Shown: in pieces, positions 26,426 through 37,789 of the stretch | How the letters are laid out: each line of letters starts with the position of its first letter | Numbering within the stretch: position 1 is the stretch's first letter | Source: Candidatus Acidiferrales bacterium | Lineage (GTDB): Bacteria > Acidobacteriota > Terriglobia > Acidiferrales > UBA7541 | Length of the DNA stretch: 48,900 nucleotides | Direction of reading: 5' to 3' | Assembly: GCA_030037775.1 (NCBI GenBank) | Contig: JASHQB010000306.1 | Location: 1 to 48,900 of the forward strand | Notes under the pieces: generated by a model | The model's input: the letters and a program-made list of their open reading frames with translations, nothing else | Told to the model about the DNA's origin: nothing | Databases searched by the model: none | Position numbers and translations under genes: made by a program

Positions 26426-26920
26426 TCACTTCTCGACGAATTTCTGCAGCTGCTGGACCACCATCGGCCAGCCGCTGCTGTAGCCCTTGCGCGCGGCTTC
26501 TTCGCCAGCGAGCCCGCTGTGGGTGACTTTCACCAGAGTGGCGTTTCCGGCGGGCGTGAGGTCCCAGCGCACGACCGTCGGATGCTTGGGGTCGGCATGG
26601 CCGCTCGAAAGCCAACTGTAAATCAGCAGCCGCGGCGGGACGCATTCGAGGATTTCTCCCTGTGTTTCGTATCTGTCCGGTCCGGCGGCAGGTTTCTGCC
26701 GTGGGCCTGAGACCATGCGCCATTTGCCGCCGGCGCGGGCGTCCATTTCCCACACTTTGACCTCCCACGCATCGTTGCCCCACCATCGCATCAGTTCGTC
26801 GGAACGCGTGAGAGCCTGAAAGACGCGTTCCGGCGGGGCCGCGATTTCAATTTCGCAAGTGATCGCGTCGGAGTCCGGAGAAACGACCGATTTCACTGCG
26901 GCGCTGCCTTGATCGGACAT
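26426..26920 (-). CDS. SRPBCC (AHSA1/START-like) domain protein
   Basis: MSDQGSAAVKSVVSPDSDAITCEIEIAAPPERVFQALTRSDELMRWWGNDAWEVKVWEMDARAGGKWRM; start at 26920 preferred because of the upstream RBS-like sequence. Confidence 0.87.
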   Translation of the reverse strand: MSDQGSAAVKSVVSPDSDAITCEIEIAAPPERVFQALTRSDELMRWWGNDAWEVKVWEMDARAGGKWRMVSGPRQKPAAGPDRYETQGEILECVPPRLLIYSWLSSGHADPKHPTVVRWDLTPAGNATLVKVTHSGLAGEEAARKGYSSGWPMVVQQLQKFVEK

Positions 26921-26936
26921 TGGAATTCTCCCTTTT

Positions 26937-27326
26937 TTAGATTCGCTTACGCGCGCGGGCTTTACGCCTGGCACGCGCAGCCGTTTTTTCGTTCTGGTAT
27001 TCGGATTCGACGAACCTTTTCAAGCTAGCAAGATTGGCGCTCCAGAAGGAACGGTAGCGCTCAAGCCAGGAGTCGACAGCCTTCAAAGGATCAGGATTGA
27101 GGCTGTAGAGACGCAGGCGACCGAGACGGCGCTGCTCGACGAGGCGAGCGCGGCGGAGCAGGCGCAAGTGTTTGGAGATGGCAGGCCGGGAGACGGGAAA
27201 AGCATGGGCGATTTGGCCAGCCGAGAGACTGCCGGCGCGGAGCAGGTCGAGGACGGCGCGACGGGTCGGGTCGGCGAGGGCGGCGAATGCTGCTGCGCCA
27301 TTATATGTAGCCAATCGGTTACGCAT
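26937..27326 (-). CDS. ArsR-family winged-helix transcriptional regulator
   Basis: ALADPTRRAVLDLLRAGSLSAGQIAHAFPVSRPAISKHLRLLRRARLVEQRRLGRLRLYSLNPDPL; upstream of the SRPBCC gene, a common pairing. Confidence 0.92.
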   Translation of the reverse strand: MRNRLATYNGAAAFAALADPTRRAVLDLLRAGSLSAGQIAHAFPVSRPAISKHLRLLRRARLVEQRRLGRLRLYSLNPDPLKAVDSWLERYRSFWSANLASLKRFVESEYQNEKTAARARRKARARKRI

Positions 27327-27390
27327 AATGTGTAACTATACGGTTTCGCATTTATGATGTCAAGGATTTTCACAAGCGAGAGGAACACCG

Positions 27391-28665
<1,275 letters not shown>

Positions 28666-28792
28666 TTAGCAGCATACCCCACCAAAAACGTTTCACCAAC
28701 GCCCTCGTGCGGCACGTTGCTTTGTCGGGCGACTCGCTGTATTTTCCTGAGAAATCCAGGCGCGCACGAGAAACCACTGCGAGGTCATTTCA

Positions 28793-29428
28793 ATGGGAAA
28801 AGCAGCCGCGAAGACCGAATCGCTCTACAGCGTGAGCTCCGGCGTGGCCATGTTCCAGAACTGGGTCGCCGGCCTGAAAAGCAAGACCGGCCGTTCGCTT
28901 GAGGAGTGGCTTGCGCTGGTCAAGAAAGAGGGTCCCAAGGACGAAAAGAGCCGCCGCGATTGGCTCAGGAAAAAACACAAATTCAATAGATATCACTCCG
29001 GATGGATCGCCGAGCGTGCGGAGGGGAAAGGCGGCAACCACGACAATCCGCAAAGCTATCTGAGGGCCGCCGTGCAATACGTCGAAGAGCAATACTCCGG
29101 CGCCAAGCAGAATCTGCGCCCCATCTATGACCATCTGCTCGCGCTCGGCCGCTCCCTCGGAACGGACGTGAAGGCCTGCCCTTGCAAAACCATCGTGCCG
29201 CTCTATCGCCAGCACGTCTTTGCACAGATTAAGCCCAGCACGAACTCGCGCGTCGATTTGGGGCTGTCGCTCACGCACTACAAAGGCAAGCTGCCCAAAC
29301 GGATCATCGACACCGGCGGCGCAGCCAAAAAAGACCGCATCACCCACCGCATCGAGCTGAAAAATGTTTCCGAAATTGATGCCGAAGTGAAATCCTGGTT
29401 CAAGACCGCCTACGACCTCGACGCCTAG
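28793..29428 (+). CDS. DUF4287/DUF5655-like domain protein
   Basis: VAMFQNWVAGLKSKTGRSLEEWLALVKKEGP...HNWI-like N-part; C-part QLRPIYDHLLALGRSLG-like segment with KTIVPLYRQHVFAQIKPSTNSRVDLGLSL. Confidence 0.75.
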   Translation: MGKAAAKTESLYSVSSGVAMFQNWVAGLKSKTGRSLEEWLALVKKEGPKDEKSRRDWLRKKHKFNRYHSGWIAERAEGKGGNHDNPQSYLRAAVQYVEEQYSGAKQNLRPIYDHLLALGRSLGTDVKACPCKTIVPLYRQHVFAQIKPSTNSRVDLGLSLTHYKGKLPKRIIDTGGAAKKDRITHRIELKNVSEIDAEVKSWFKTAYDLDA

Positions 29429-29663
29429 CTCCGCGCGCAGGATATTTCATCACGCCTGGCGTCAAGTTTGCACCGAAGTCGACACAGGCCATTCGTGCTT
29501 CATCAAAGTATCAATCTCGCGCACGTCGCTCACGCCGCGTGCAGAGAATCACGCTTGCCCTCACAAAGATGACCGGGCGAGGCAAGCCCGCGCGATGAGG
29601 ATAGGATATGATGAAAAAGGGATTTGACGGCGGCTAGAAATAAAAGATTGAGGAAAACGGACG

Positions 29664-30959
29664 ATGAAGAAGGGCACAGCTTATATCGTTAGCGCTGCGA
29701 GGACTCCGATCGGCAAATTCGGCGGAGCCTTGGCGGAATTCACCGGACCCGATTTGGGCGTGATCGCCGTTCGCGCCGCGCTGGAACACGCCTTTGGCGC
29801 GCCACTGCCGCCAGAAGGCGAGCCGGGGTTCGGCGGCACAATCGAAGACAGCATCAAAGGTGCACTCAATGGCGCACCGCAAAAACCCGGAAACGAAATT
29901 CGCTGGCACGTGGACGAATTGATTTTTGGCAATGCGCGGCCTGCGGGCGTGGGCCCGAATCCTGCCCGGCAAATCGCCTGGCGCTCCGGGCTGGGCGACG
30001 ACGTGCCGGCGTATACCGTCAACATGGCCTGCGCTTCCGGCCTGCGTGCGATTCTTCTCGGGTGGCAGCAGATTCTGCTCGGCGAGGCGCAAGTTGTCGT
30101 TGCCGGCGGCGCGGAGTCCATGTCTAAGGTGCCCTATCTCGTCGACGCGCGTTGGGGCATGAAACTCGGCAATCAGCCGCTTGTCGACGCAATGTATCGC
30201 GACGGATTCTTGTGCCCCATTTCGAAAATGATCATGGGCGAGACGGCCGAGGTGCTCGCCACGCAGTACAGAATTTCGCGCGAAGAGCAGGACGAATTCG
30301 CTCTTGAAAGCCATCGCCGCGCCGTGCGCGCGCAGCGGGAGTGCCGCTTCAGCCGTGAGATTTCACCCATCGAAGTGAAGGACAAAAAAGGCAACGTGAC
30401 GCGTGTCGACAAAGACGAGCACGTGCGCGCCGACGTGACGCTCGAAAAACTGGCGAAGCTCCCTCCGGTTTTCAGCACGAGTGGAACCGTGACCGCGGGA
30501 AACGCCAGCGGCATCACCGACGGCGCTTCCGCCGCGGTGCTCGCGAGTGAAGAAAAAGTGCGCGAACTGAATTTGAAACCGCTCGCACGAATCGTGGACG
30601 CGACGATTGCCGCAGTTGACCCGCGCGTGATGGGCATTGGTCCCGTGCCGGCGGTGCGAAAATTGCTCGCGCGCACCGGAACGAAGCTCGAGGATTACGG
30701 CGCGATTGAATTGAACGAAGCCTTCGCCGCCCAGGTGCTCGCCTGCGACCGCGATCTGCATTTTCCGCGGGCGACGCTGAATCCCAACGGCGGAGCCATC
30801 GCGCTGGGGCATCCGATTGCATGCACCGGCGCGCGCATCACGACGACGCTGCTACACGAATTGCGGCGCGAAGAAAATCGCGCCGCGGGAAACCGGGGGC
30901 TGGCCACACTGTGCGTTTCCGGCGGGCTGGGCGTAGCGCTGGAAATCGAAACGGTCTGA
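29664..30959 (+). CDS. thiolase family acetyl-CoA C-acetyltransferase/acyltransferase
   Basis: 431 aa; [75 protein letters not shown]. Confidence 0.94.
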   Translation: MKKGTAYIVSAARTPIGKFGGALAEFTGPDLGVIAVRAALEHAFGAPLPPEGEPGFGGTIEDSIKGALNGAPQKPGNEIRWHVDELIFGNARPAGVGPNPARQIAWRSGLGDDVPAYTVNMACASGLRAILLGWQQILLGEAQVVVAGGAESMSKVPYLVDARWGMKLGNQPLVDAMYRDGFLCPISKMIMGETAEVLATQYRISREEQDEFALESHRRAVRAQRECRFSREISPIEVKDKKGNVTRVDKDEHVRADVTLEKLAKLPPVFSTSGTVTAGNASGITDGASAAVLASEEKVRELNLKPLARIVDATIAAVDPRVMGIGPVPAVRKLLARTGTKLEDYGAIELNEAFAAQVLACDRDLHFPRATLNPNGGAIALGHPIACTGARITTTLLHELRREENRAAGNRGLATLCVSGGLGVALEIETV

Positions 30960-30986
30960 GCAAGCCTTCAGGCGTTCGCAGAAGCG

Positions 30987-31022
30987 AAAAAAAAACGGAC
31001 GGCCCGTAGAAGCGGCCGCCCG
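30987..31022 (-). terminator. intrinsic terminator of the rpsF-rpsR-rplI operon
   Basis: Minus strand CGGGCGGCC-GCTTCTACG-GGCCGTCCG-TTTTTTTTT: 9-bp stem (one G:U) and nine Ts. Confidence 0.9.
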
Positions 31023-31044
31023 GGTTGGTTTGTGCAAACGAAGG

Positions 31045-31491
31045 CTAGGATTCGCGGTCGACGGTGAGCGTCACCGTTGCGGTGACGTCGCGATAAAGCT
31101 TCAGCGTGATCGGATATTCTCCGACCAGCTTGATCGGATCGTTCAGCTGGATTTTCCGCTTGTCGATTTCGTAACCCTGCGCCTTGAGCGCTTCGGCGAT
31201 ATCCGCGGTTGTGACCGAGCCGAAAAGCTGGTCGTTTTCACCCGCCTTGCGCGAAAGCTTGAGCGTGACGGAGGCGAGCAGTGCGGCCTGCTGCTGCGCG
31301 CTCTCGCGCTCGGTGGCTTCTTTCTTCGCGAACGCCGCGCGCATTTTTTCCAGGCGCTTCATGTTCGAGGCGTTGGCGGGAACGGCCAGCTTCTGCGGCA
31401 GCAAATAATTGCGCGCGTAGCCTTCTTTCACGGTCACCACCTGGCCGCGGGTGCCCAGCTTTTCAACGTCTTCCTGCAAAATGATTTCCAT
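31045..31491 (-). CDS. rplI: 50S ribosomal protein L9
   Basis: MEIILQEDVEKLGTRGQVVTVKEGYARNYLLPQKLAVPAN; start moved to 31491 from track 31725. Confidence 0.95.
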   Translation of the reverse strand: MEIILQEDVEKLGTRGQVVTVKEGYARNYLLPQKLAVPANASNMKRLEKMRAAFAKKEATERESAQQQAALLASVTLKLSRKAGENDQLFGSVTTADIAEALKAQGYEIDKRKIQLNDPIKLVGEYPITLKLYRDVTATVTLTVDRES

Positions 31492-31529
31492 GGCTTTATC
31501 CTCAAAACTTTTTGACTCCCAGGCGCGAG

Positions 31530-31886
31530 CTACAGCTCTGTGGCGAACGGCAGCAGAGCGATATTCTGTGCGCGCTTGATGGCTACGGTGAGCCATCGCT
31601 GGTGCCGCGCGCACGTGCCGGTGATGCGCCGCGGAAGAATCTTTCCGCGCTCCTGCAAGAAGGACTGCAGGATTTCCGGCTTCTTGTAATCGATCAGGTC
31701 CACTTTGTCGACACAGAAGCGGCAAACTTTCTTCTTGCGCACGTAGTTGCGCTTGCCGCGGCGATGCGGGCCGGCGGGCCTGCCGCCCGGTCCGGATGGC
31801 CCTCCCGAGGGTCTTCCGCCGGGCGAAGAAGAATGCTGCGATGGCGGATGCGAATGCGGCGCTGGTGCTGGTGTTTCTTCAGGCAT
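31530..31886 (-). CDS. rpsR: 30S ribosomal protein S18 with Pro/Gly-rich N-terminal extension
   Basis: [64 protein letters not shown]. Confidence 0.95.
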   Translation of the reverse strand: MPEETPAPAPHSHPPSQHSSSPGGRPSGGPSGPGGRPAGPHRRGKRNYVRKKKVCRFCVDKVDLIDYKKPEILQSFLQERGKILPRRITGTCARHQRWLTVAIKRAQNIALLPFATEL

Positions 31887-31897
31887 CGATTTTCTCC

Positions 31898-32326
31898 CTA
31901 TCCTCTGGCCGCGGCCTGCTCAGGGGCAGGAGGCGCGGCGCCCGGCGTTGCCGGCGCGACTGCCGTCTTGCGCGGACGGCGCGCGGCTCGCCGCTCACGA
32001 CGCCTGGCGAATTTCTGCTGGCGCTTGATTTCCTCGTCCAGGCGGATGGTCAGGTATTTCACCACGGCGTCGGAAACGCGCAAGCGGCGCTCCAATTCCT
32101 TTAGCAATTCGCCATGGCTGGAACGCAGCAGCATGTAAACGAAAAATCCTTCGCGCAACCTTTTCACGCGATAGGCCAGGCGGCGCGTGCCCCACTTTTC
32201 CACTTTTTCCACCTTGGCCTGCTTTTCCTCGGCGGCATGCTGGAGCGTGGCGATCAATTTGTCGATCTCCGGCTCCGGCGTGTCCGGCCGGCAAATGAAG
32301 ATCAGGTCGTAAAGTCTTTCTTCCAT
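31898..32326 (-). CDS. rpsF: 30S ribosomal protein S6
   Basis: [29 protein letters not shown]...[54 protein letters not shown] plus Arg/Ala-rich tail. Confidence 0.95.
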   Translation of the reverse strand: MEERLYDLIFICRPDTPEPEIDKLIATLQHAAEEKQAKVEKVEKWGTRRLAYRVKRLREGFFVYMLLRSSHGELLKELERRLRVSDAVVKYLTIRLDEEIKRQQKFARRRERRAARRPRKTAVAPATPGAAPPAPEQAAARG

Positions 32327-32350
32327 ATTTCCTCTTTTCCCTTCGCTACC

Positions 32351-32950
32351 TCAGCAACTTGTTTCTTCCTCACCTTCAGACGGCGTGTCGCGGCGATTGA
32401 AACGCGACATCGCGCGGCTCGCGCCCTCGGTGACGATCGTCTCGATCGCGTCCGCGGCGGTGTCAATCATCTTCGCCGCAGCCTCGCGAACGTCCTTGCC
32501 CATCGGCGCCAGATCGTAAGCTGCCAAATCCCTCACCGGAAATTCCGGCCGAATGCCCAATCGAACTCGTAGAAAGTGATCGGTCCCGAGCGCCCCGATC
32601 ACTGACTTCAGACCGTTATGCCCGCCAGCGCTGCCGCGTTCGCGAATGCGGATCGCGCCCCACGGCAAAGCCACTTCGTCGCTGATGATGATGGCCTGCG
32701 ACGGATCGACCTCGTAGCGCTCGATCAAATCGCTCACGGCATGGCCGCTGGCGTTCATGAACGTCTGCGGCTTTGCCAACGCCACATCGTGGCCGTCGAT
32801 TCGGCCCAGGCCGACATAAGACTGCGCTTCCGGCCGCGTGACGTGAATGCCAAACCGTTCCGCCAGCAAATCAATTACATGAAAACCGAGGTTATGCGGC
32901 GTCCAGGTATACTCGCGACCGGGATTGCCAAGGCCCACGATAATTCGCAT
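32351..32950 (-). CDS. pth: peptidyl-tRNA hydrolase
   Basis: MRIIVGLGNPGREYTWTPHNLGFHVIDLLA, LAKPQTFMNASGHAV, GSAGGHNGLKSVIGALGTDHFLRVRLGI. Confidence 0.96.
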   Translation of the reverse strand: MRIIVGLGNPGREYTWTPHNLGFHVIDLLAERFGIHVTRPEAQSYVGLGRIDGHDVALAKPQTFMNASGHAVSDLIERYEVDPSQAIIISDEVALPWGAIRIRERGSAGGHNGLKSVIGALGTDHFLRVRLGIRPEFPVRDLAAYDLAPMGKDVREAAAKMIDTAADAIETIVTEGASRAMSRFNRRDTPSEGEEETSC

Positions 32951-32988
32951 TCAAGCATCCCCGCGCGCGAACATCCCAGGTGCGTGCG

Positions 32989-33711
32989 TTACTTTTCCTT
33001 GCCCTTCTTTTCCTTTTCGGGCTTCTCCGCTTCCGCACCCTCTTCGCCTTCCTCGACTTCCTTCTTGCCCTTCTTGATCACTTCGGGCTCCGCCGGTGCC
33101 GCTTCCGTGGCCACCGCGGCCGCTTCCGGCGCGGCGACCTCCTCTTCCTTCTTCAGCACAACCACGTGGGCCAAAACGCGCTGCGGATCGGTGACCAGCT
33201 TGATTTTGTTCGGATCAATCGGCAGGTCGGCGGCGCGCAACTGCTTGCCGATGGTCAAGCCGCTGACGTCGACTTTGAACTCCTCGGGAATGTCCGCCGG
33301 CAGGCACTCCAGTTCCACTTCGCGTGTGACCATTTCAAAAATTCCACCTTGCAGCTTCACGCCCTCGGGCTCGCCGAACGTGTGCACCGGCACCTTGACG
33401 CGCATGCGCACGTCCATGGCGATGCGCAGCAGATCCACGTGCAGCAGCGCACCGCTGACCGGATCCACCTGCCAATCCTTGAGCATGGCCCTTTCGTCTT
33501 TGTGCCCGGAAATCTGTACCGTGAAAATCGTGTTATGCCCGGTTTCCGAGCGGAGAATGCGAGCGATCTGGCGCGCATTCACGGCCATGGCGATAGGCTC
33601 ATGCTTGCCGCCGTAAAGCACGGCGGGCACTTGACCGGTGCGGCGCGTGCGCCGGGCAGCATGTTTGCCGCGTTCCTCACGTGGCGCGGCTTCCACAACA
33701 AAAGCTTCCAT
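32989..33711 (-). CDS. rplY: 50S ribosomal protein L25/general stress protein Ctc
   Basis: MEAFVVEAAPREERGKHAARRTRRTGQVPAVLYGGKHEPIAM...; charged C-terminal tail. Start moved to 33711 from track 33927. Confidence 0.93.
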   Translation of the reverse strand: MEAFVVEAAPREERGKHAARRTRRTGQVPAVLYGGKHEPIAMAVNARQIARILRSETGHNTIFTVQISGHKDERAMLKDWQVDPVSGALLHVDLLRIAMDVRMRVKVPVHTFGEPEGVKLQGGIFEMVTREVELECLPADIPEEFKVDVSGLTIGKQLRAADLPIDPNKIKLVTDPQRVLAHVVVLKKEEEVAAPEAAAVATEAAPAEPEVIKKGKKEVEEGEEGAEAEKPEKEKKGKEK

Positions 33712-33730
33712 ACGTCCTTCCTTTGCTCGG

Positions 33731-34675
33731 CTAGATGAACAGCTCGCTAATCGAAGTCTCTTCGTGAATCGAACGGATGCCGCGCGCGAGAAGCTCCGCG
33801 ACGCTGAGCACCTTGATTTTGGAAACGCGCTTGGCCGCATCGGTAAGCGGCACGGAATCGGTGACGACAACTTCCTTGATCGGCGACTTGCAAATGCGCT
33901 CGACCGCGGGGCCAGAAAGAATGGCATGGGTGCATCCGGCGTAGACTTCCGTGGCGCCTTCCTTCAAGAGAGCCTCAGCGGTTTTTACGAGCGTGCCAGC
34001 GGTGTCGATGATGTCGTCAATCACCAGCGCCGGGCGGCCGTTCACTTCGCCGATCAGGTGCATGACTTCGCTGACGTTGACGTCGATGCGGCGCTTGTCG
34101 ACGATGGCCAGCGGCGCGTCCATTCTCTTCGCAAAGAAGCGCGCGCGTTCTACTCCGCCGGCGTCGGGCGAAACTACCGTGGCGTTACGAATGCCGTTGT
34201 TCTGAAAATACTCGACCAGCACCGGAGCGGCGAACAGGTGATCGACAGGCACGTTGAAATATCCCTGGATCTGCGGCGCGTGCAAATCCAGCGTGAGCGC
34301 GCGGCTGGCTCCGGCGGTCTCGAGCAAATCGGCAACGAGCTTCGCGGAAATCGGAACGCGCGGACGATCTTTGCGATCCTGCCGCGCGTAGGCGTAATAC
34401 GGAATCACCGCAGTGACGCGCCAAGCGGAGGCGCGCTTGAACGCGTCGATCATCAGCAGCAGTTCCATCAAATGGAAATCGACAGGCTGGCTGCACGCCT
34501 GCACCACGAAAACGTCCGCGCCGCGCACGTTTTCGAGAATCTGAAAACGCGATTCGCCGTCGCTGAACTGACCGCGCTCGGCGTGTCCGCGAGGAACGCC
34601 CAGATATCTGCAAATGGCCTCGCAGAGAACGGGGTTCGCACTTCCGCTGAAAATTTTCAGCTTATCGGCCGTCAA
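33731..34675 (-). CDS. prs: ribose-phosphate pyrophosphokinase
   Basis: IFSGSANPVLCEAICRYLGV, FSDGESRFQILENVRGADVFVVQACSQPVDFHLMELLLMIDA, YYAYARQDRKDRPR, LVIDDIIDTAGTLVKTAEALLKEGATEVYAGCTHAILSGPA. Confidence 0.96.
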   Translation of the reverse strand: MTADKLKIFSGSANPVLCEAICRYLGVPRGHAERGQFSDGESRFQILENVRGADVFVVQACSQPVDFHLMELLLMIDAFKRASAWRVTAVIPYYAYARQDRKDRPRVPISAKLVADLLETAGASRALTLDLHAPQIQGYFNVPVDHLFAAPVLVEYFQNNGIRNATVVSPDAGGVERARFFAKRMDAPLAIVDKRRIDVNVSEVMHLIGEVNGRPALVIDDIIDTAGTLVKTAEALLKEGATEVYAGCTHAILSGPAVERICKSPIKEVVVTDSVPLTDAAKRVSKIKVLSVAELLARGIRSIHEETSISELFI

Positions 34676-34692
34676 AGAATCCTCGTTTGTGA

Positions 34693-35577
34693 TTACCGCG
34701 CGAGCATGGCCCGGCGGTAAGAATCTCGCGTGAGAGTCCGCGCTACAAAAACCTGATCATCCGGAAACGCTCGAGCGGCTCGGCGCGCCTGCGCTGGGTT
34801 TCGGAAAAATCCGAACACCGCCGACCCGCTACCCGCCAGCGCGGCTTCCGCAGCTCCTTCCTGAAGCAATCGCCGCTTGATTTGACTCAAGCGAGGATGG
34901 CGACCAAAGACGGCAGCCTCGAAGTCATTGCAAAGGCCGCCGCCCTGCCGACTCCAGCACAGAGCGCAGAAACTCCACATTTTAGAGGTTGCCACCGGGG
35001 TTGTCAATTGACGATCGAGCCAGGAGTAGGCGTCGCGCGTGCTCACGCCGACGCTGCACGGGGAAACAACCAGAAGGGTCTGTGTGGGAAGGTCGGGTAG
35101 CGGATAAATCTCGTCGCCACGCCGAACGCCCAGGGCGCGGCCGCCAAGAAGAAAAAAGGGGACATCAGCACCCAGCGAAGAAGCGATCTCAAGCAAACGC
35201 GGCAAAGGCAATTCCCGGCGCGTCAGCCGCAAAACACCCAGGAGCGCCGCGGCCGCGTCACTGGAGCCGCCACCGAGCCCGCGCGCGACGGGAATGCGCT
35301 TGGTGAGCCGCGCGCGAAATCCCTGGCGCAACCCAAGTTCGCCTCGGAGCACGTCGATGGCGCGCCAAACCAGATTGCTCGAATCGGCGGGCAGAGCGGG
35401 ATCGTTAAGTTCGAGAGAAATTTCGCGCGAAGAGAAAAGCTCTAGCTCCAGCGAATCGCGCAGCGAAATCGATTGAAATACCGTACGCAGCTCATGGTAG
35501 CCATCGGGAAGCTTCCCGACGACGTGCAGGCACAGATTAACTTTCGCAAACGCCGAGAGGCGAACAGTTTTTCTCAT
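34693..35577 (-). CDS. ispE: 4-diphosphocytidyl-2-C-methyl-D-erythritol kinase
   Basis: SAFAKVNLCLHVVGKLPDGYHELRTVFQSISL, RIPVARGLGGGSSDAAAALLGV, GADVPFFLLGG. Confidence 0.95.
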   Translation of the reverse strand: MRKTVRLSAFAKVNLCLHVVGKLPDGYHELRTVFQSISLRDSLELELFSSREISLELNDPALPADSSNLVWRAIDVLRGELGLRQGFRARLTKRIPVARGLGGGSSDAAAALLGVLRLTRRELPLPRLLEIASSLGADVPFFLLGGRALGVRRGDEIYPLPDLPTQTLLVVSPCSVGVSTRDAYSWLDRQLTTPVATSKMWSFCALCWSRQGGGLCNDFEAAVFGRHPRLSQIKRRLLQEGAAEAALAGSGSAVFGFFRNPAQARRAARAFPDDQVFVARTLTRDSYRRAMLAR

Positions 35578-35587
35578 GCGCCGGCGG

Positions 35588-37675
35588 CTAGAATCGGCTG
35601 TCGCCGCTCGGAGAGCGCTGTGCGACGTGACGCTTGATGTTCTTCAGTTTGTTCTGCAGCTCGGAAACCTTGTCCGGCTCGTAATCGGCAGGCAGCGCTT
35701 TTTGCCAGCAGACCAGTGCCTTCTCCCAGATTTGCTCGGCGCGATCGGACTGGCCCAACTTGGCGTACACGTCGCCCAAGTGGCTGAGGATTGTAGGATC
35801 GCCCGAATCGTGAGCGATGGCTTGCTGCAGACACTGTTGGGCCTCCGCAAGATTGCCCTGCTTGTAGTAGGCCCAACCGAGGCTATCGAGATACGCGCCG
35901 TTGGTGGGATCTTCGGCGAGGGCGCTGTGAATCATGGAAATCGCTTCGTCAAGGCGAACCCCGCGGTCCGCGAGCATGTAGCCGTAATCGTTCAAGACTC
36001 CGGCGTCGTGCGGATTGACCGCAAGTGATTTGCGGAACATCTCCTCTGCTTGCTCGTAGCGTTTCTCGTCGTTATAGATGGCTCCAAGTAGGAACCAGGA
36101 GCTTTCCTTATCTGAGGGATCATGTGAGAGGCCGAGGGCAGCATTGGCATCGCGTTCGGCGTCGCTGTAGCGCTTGCCGCGCTCTTCCACTTGCGCCAGA
36201 TTGATATAAGTATCGCGGTCGAGCTGGCCATTGACGGCCAGGCCGCGAAGAACTTTGGTCGCGGCGTCGACTTGGCTGTTATCGCCCAGAAGCATTGCGT
36301 ACGTAACCGCGAGCGTGGGATCGCCAGCATTGGCGGCGCGCGCCTTTTCCGCTTCGGCGATGGCATGCTTGATGTCGCCGCTGGCGCGATAGGTGTCAAT
36401 CAGCAGGAGCTCCCCGCGCTTTTGGCTCGAGGGGCCGAGCTGCTGCATCTCCTCAAACGTGCGCTCCGCAGAATCGTAGTCCCCCGCATCGCGATGGGCC
36501 ATTCCGAGTTGCTCGTAAAGGATTTCGAGCGCGCTCGGCGCGGGCTGGCCCTCCTGCTGTTGCGCTTTCACTCCGGCGATGGCGTCGGAAAGAACCTGAA
36601 TCGCGTCCTTGTAGCGCGCCTGCGCCTCGTAGAGCAACGCTTCGTTGTACAGCACTTCCAGGTCGCCCGGCGCGTATTTCTTGGCCTGCATCAGCGCAGC
36701 TTCGGCCTTATCAAGCTCGTTCATGTGCCGGTAGATTTGCGAAATGCGCAGATAGTTTTGCGGATTGTCCGGCTCCATCTGCACCAGCCGCTCGAATTGC
36801 GGCAGAGCGTCCTGGTAATCGTTGTTCGCAAGCATGGCCTGCGCGAGCCCGTGACGATGACTGGGCTCATCGGGATCCAACGTGACGGCACGCTGGAAAG
36901 CGGTTTGCGCCTCGGCGTTGTCATTGATCTTCGTGTAAGCGTTGCCGAGCAAATCGTAGAGTGCCGCGTCATCGGAGGAACCAGCGGCGTCGCGAAGTAC
37001 CGTGATGGCGTCTTGCGGACGGCCCTCCTCCAGATAAAGCTGGCTCAACTGTTCCAGCGCGCCCTCGTTGTCCGGCGAATGATTCAGGATGCTGCGCAAT
37101 TGCTCTTCGGCGCGCTGCGGCTGATTTTGGAAACCATAGAGGCGCGCCAGCCAGAGCTGCGATTCGATGTCCGCAGGATCAAGCCGCTGAACGGCCTGCA
37201 ATTGTTCCACGGCCGAGGCGATTGTCTGCTTTTGTGCGTCGTTGTCGGAATTGTCCGCCAGATTGTGAACGTAAATGCGCGCCAGCAGCCGGTGCGCCGC
37301 CAGATTGTTGGGATCCTGCTGCACGGTGGAATTCGCCAGTCGAATCGCTTCAGACGTGCGCTGCGATTCCGCATAAACCTCCGCGAGGCGTTCAGTGATG
37401 GCCGGATCGGAATCCACCGCCAGCGCCTTCTGGTAATAGCCGATGGCCTGGTCGGCATCCTCCGATTTGCCCGAGGCTTCGAATTGCCGCGCCGCCAAAA
37501 CGCCCATCATGTAATCCGTGTAGGCTTCGGCGCGCTTGGCCTGATCATCCTGCGAATAGAGCGAAGAGCCCAGAGAAGCGCTGCCCGAAGCAGAGGGTGG
37601 CGCGGCACCCTGGGCCGCGGCCCCTCCGGCGCATAAAGCGACCGCTAAGATGGTTTCTGTGAAATGAGTCTTCAT
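35588..37675 (-). CDS. exported TPR-repeat protein
   Basis: About 695 aa from MKTHFTETILAVALCAGGAAAQG; many TPR units (e.g. AEQMFRKSLAVNPHDAGVLNDYGYMLADRGVRLDEAISMIHSALAEDPTNGAYLDSLGWAYYKQGNLAEAQ). Confidence 0.9.
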   Translation of the reverse strand: MKTHFTETILAVALCAGGAAAQGAAPPSASGSASLGSSLYSQDDQAKRAEAYTDYMMGVLAARQFEASGKSEDADQAIGYYQKALAVDSDPAITERLAEVYAESQRTSEAIRLANSTVQQDPNNLAAHRLLARIYVHNLADNSDNDAQKQTIASAVEQLQAVQRLDPADIESQLWLARLYGFQNQPQRAEEQLRSILNHSPDNEGALEQLSQLYLEEGRPQDAITVLRDAAGSSDDAALYDLLGNAYTKINDNAEAQTAFQRAVTLDPDEPSHRHGLAQAMLANNDYQDALPQFERLVQMEPDNPQNYLRISQIYRHMNELDKAEAALMQAKKYAPGDLEVLYNEALLYEAQARYKDAIQVLSDAIAGVKAQQQEGQPAPSALEILYEQLGMAHRDAGDYDSAERTFEEMQQLGPSSQKRGELLLIDTYRASGDIKHAIAEAEKARAANAGDPTLAVTYAMLLGDNSQVDAATKVLRGLAVNGQLDRDTYINLAQVEERGKRYSDAERDANAALGLSHDPSDKESSWFLLGAIYNDEKRYEQAEEMFRKSLAVNPHDAGVLNDYGYMLADRGVRLDEAISMIHSALAEDPTNGAYLDSLGWAYYKQGNLAEAQQCLQQAIAHDSGDPTILSHLGDVYAKLGQSDRAEQIWEKALVCWQKALPADYEPDKVSELQNKLKNIKRHVAQRSPSGDSRF

Positions 37676-37789
37676 GCGCGCTCCCCAATAGAATCCATTA
37701 TTGAATAGACGGCCAGCCGCGTCAAAGCGTTCCTGCCCCGGCGATTCCGTTTTGCTCAATTCATTAGATGCCAATCGTCGCGCGGCGGG

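Noticed and set aside
29430-29660. Possible tRNA or small RNA in the gap before the thiolase
   Set aside because: No cloverleaf or TTC-type T-loop recognised; only a weak GGGC...GCCC hairpin.
31492-31725. Upstream extension of rplI into rpsR
   Set aside because: L9 begins with the canonical MEIILQEDVEKLG at 31491; the extension is out-of-frame rpsR sequence.
33638-34720. 360-aa + strand ORF
   Set aside because: Antisense to prs and rplY.
36191-37636. 481-aa + strand ORF
   Set aside because: Antisense to the TPR protein 35588-37675; no domain signature.
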